Source: Streptomyces sp. NRRL F-5135
Lineage (GTDB): Bacteria > Actinomycetota > Actinomycetes > Streptomycetales > Streptomycetaceae
Direction: 5' to 3'
Length of the DNA: 64,000 nt
Assembly: GCF_000719775.1 (NCBI RefSeq)
Contig: NZ_JOHR01000004.1
Coordinates: 62,001-126,000 of the forward strand
Below, piece after piece: positions 63,682 to 64,000 of this stretch. Below the pieces are notes generated by a model that was not told where the DNA came from, made no database searches, and saw nothing but the letters and a program-made list of their open reading frames with translations. The position numbers and the translations under genes were made by a program. The first letter of the stretch is position 1. The number at the start of each line of letters is the position of its first letter.

Positions 63682-64000
63682 ATGACCGAGACCACGACCG
63701 ACCGGCCCGGCGCGCGCAGCTCCGGCGGCATCGCCCGGATCGTCAGCGCGAGCCTCATCGGCACGACCATCGAGTGGTACGACTTCTTCCTCTACGGCTC
63801 CGCCGCCGCGTTGGTGTTCAACACCCTCTTCTTCCCCACCAGCGACCCGCTGGTGGGCACACTGATCGCCTTCGTCACCTACGCCATCGGCTTCGCCGCC
63901 CGGCCGCTCGGCGGCGTGGTCTTCGGACACTTCGGCGACAAGATCGGCCGCAAGAAACTCCTCGTCATCAGCCTGCTGATGATGGGCGGCGCCACCTTCG
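63682..64000 (+). CDS. MFS transporter, MHS family (partial)
   Basis: 106 residues visible before the window ends. [20 protein letters not shown] and the loop [15 protein letters not shown] are diagnostic of the metabolite:H+ symporter family (organic acid uptake). ATG 63682. Probably co-transcribed with the dehydrogenase gene, which suggests 3-hydroxybutyrate or a related acid as substrate; this is inference. Confidence 0.9.
   Translation, partial: MTETTTDRPGARSSGGIARIVSASLIGTTIEWYDFFLYGSAAALVFNTLFFPTSDPLVGTLIAFVTYAIGFAARPLGGVVFGHFGDKIGRKKLLVISLLMMGGATF

Overview
The window is very GC-rich, with dense short-spaced genes, GTG and ATG starts, third-position G/C bias and many protein families typical of Streptomyces (MurT, DUF5997, DUF6461-like, XRE/TPR regulators, ECF41 sigma factors, Rhs/Hint polymorphic toxins, a rifamycin-associated element). 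It is most likely a Streptomyces chromosome segment that mixes conserved metabolic genes with decayed accessory patches. No rRNA, tRNA, CRISPR array or replication origin was seen.

Region by region. 0.2-4.3 kb: murT, a peptide deformylase, and a TetR regulator divergent from an acyl-CoA dehydrogenase with a clear palindromic operator between them. 4.4-10.9 kb: a minus-strand organosulfur operon (permease, ATPase, lipoprotein, NtaA/SnaA-type flavin monooxygenase, OsmC, SsuE-type flavin reductase), headed by a short cysteine-containing leader peptide and faced by a divergent GntR/FCD regulator. 10.9-15.6 kb: a scrambled and frameshifted Rhs/Hint polymorphic-toxin locus with IS5 and XRE fragments, a deaminase-like toxin tip and an intact candidate immunity gene. 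15.8-20.5 kb: AT-richer accessory DNA with a VanZ-type membrane protein, a small secreted protein, and an XRE regulator followed by three small coupled ORFs. 20.5-27.7 kb: a rifampin monooxygenase (rox) behind a rifamycin-associated element, glutathione peroxidase, a DUF6011 protein, a Tat-exported FAD dehydrogenase divergent from a PucR-like regulator, and TesB thioesterase.

27.9-38.2 kb: a large Ski2/Mtr4-type RNA helicase, a YdjM-like membrane protein, a heterodimeric ABC exporter whose two subunits have complementary degenerate ATPase motifs, a MarR regulator with an operator-like palindrome, and a divergent homodimeric ABC exporter. 38.4-45.7 kb: a short MltG-like protein, a flavoprotein monooxygenase, and a second sulfonate operon (permease, ATPase, lipoprotein, SsuD), again with a leader peptide sharing the motif of the first; then yjbQ. 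45.7-51.5 kb: decayed patches (NF041680-like and ISAzo13 transposase remnants, a frameshifted secreted-protein gene, a frameshifted TetR gene) around an ECF41 sigma factor/AhpD-like pair with a matching ECF41 promoter, a DUF6461-like protein and an aminoglycoside phosphotransferase-like gene. 51.6-57.7 kb: TetR/MFS efflux pair with palindromic operators, STM4015-type repeat protein, D,D-carboxypeptidase, and the divergent DUF5997/LysR-substrate-domain pair. 57.9-64 kb: a malX-malY-like PTS/aminotransferase operon, a secreted FG-GAP protein, 3-hydroxybutyrate dehydrogenase and the start of an MHS-family MFS transporter.

The main functional themes are sulfur scavenging (two complete transport-plus-monooxygenase operons sharing one flavin reductase gene and both apparently controlled by cysteine-sensing leader peptides), drug detoxification/efflux (rox, three ABC exporter genes, MFS, APH-like), and interbacterial conflict (decayed Rhs toxin with immunity gene).
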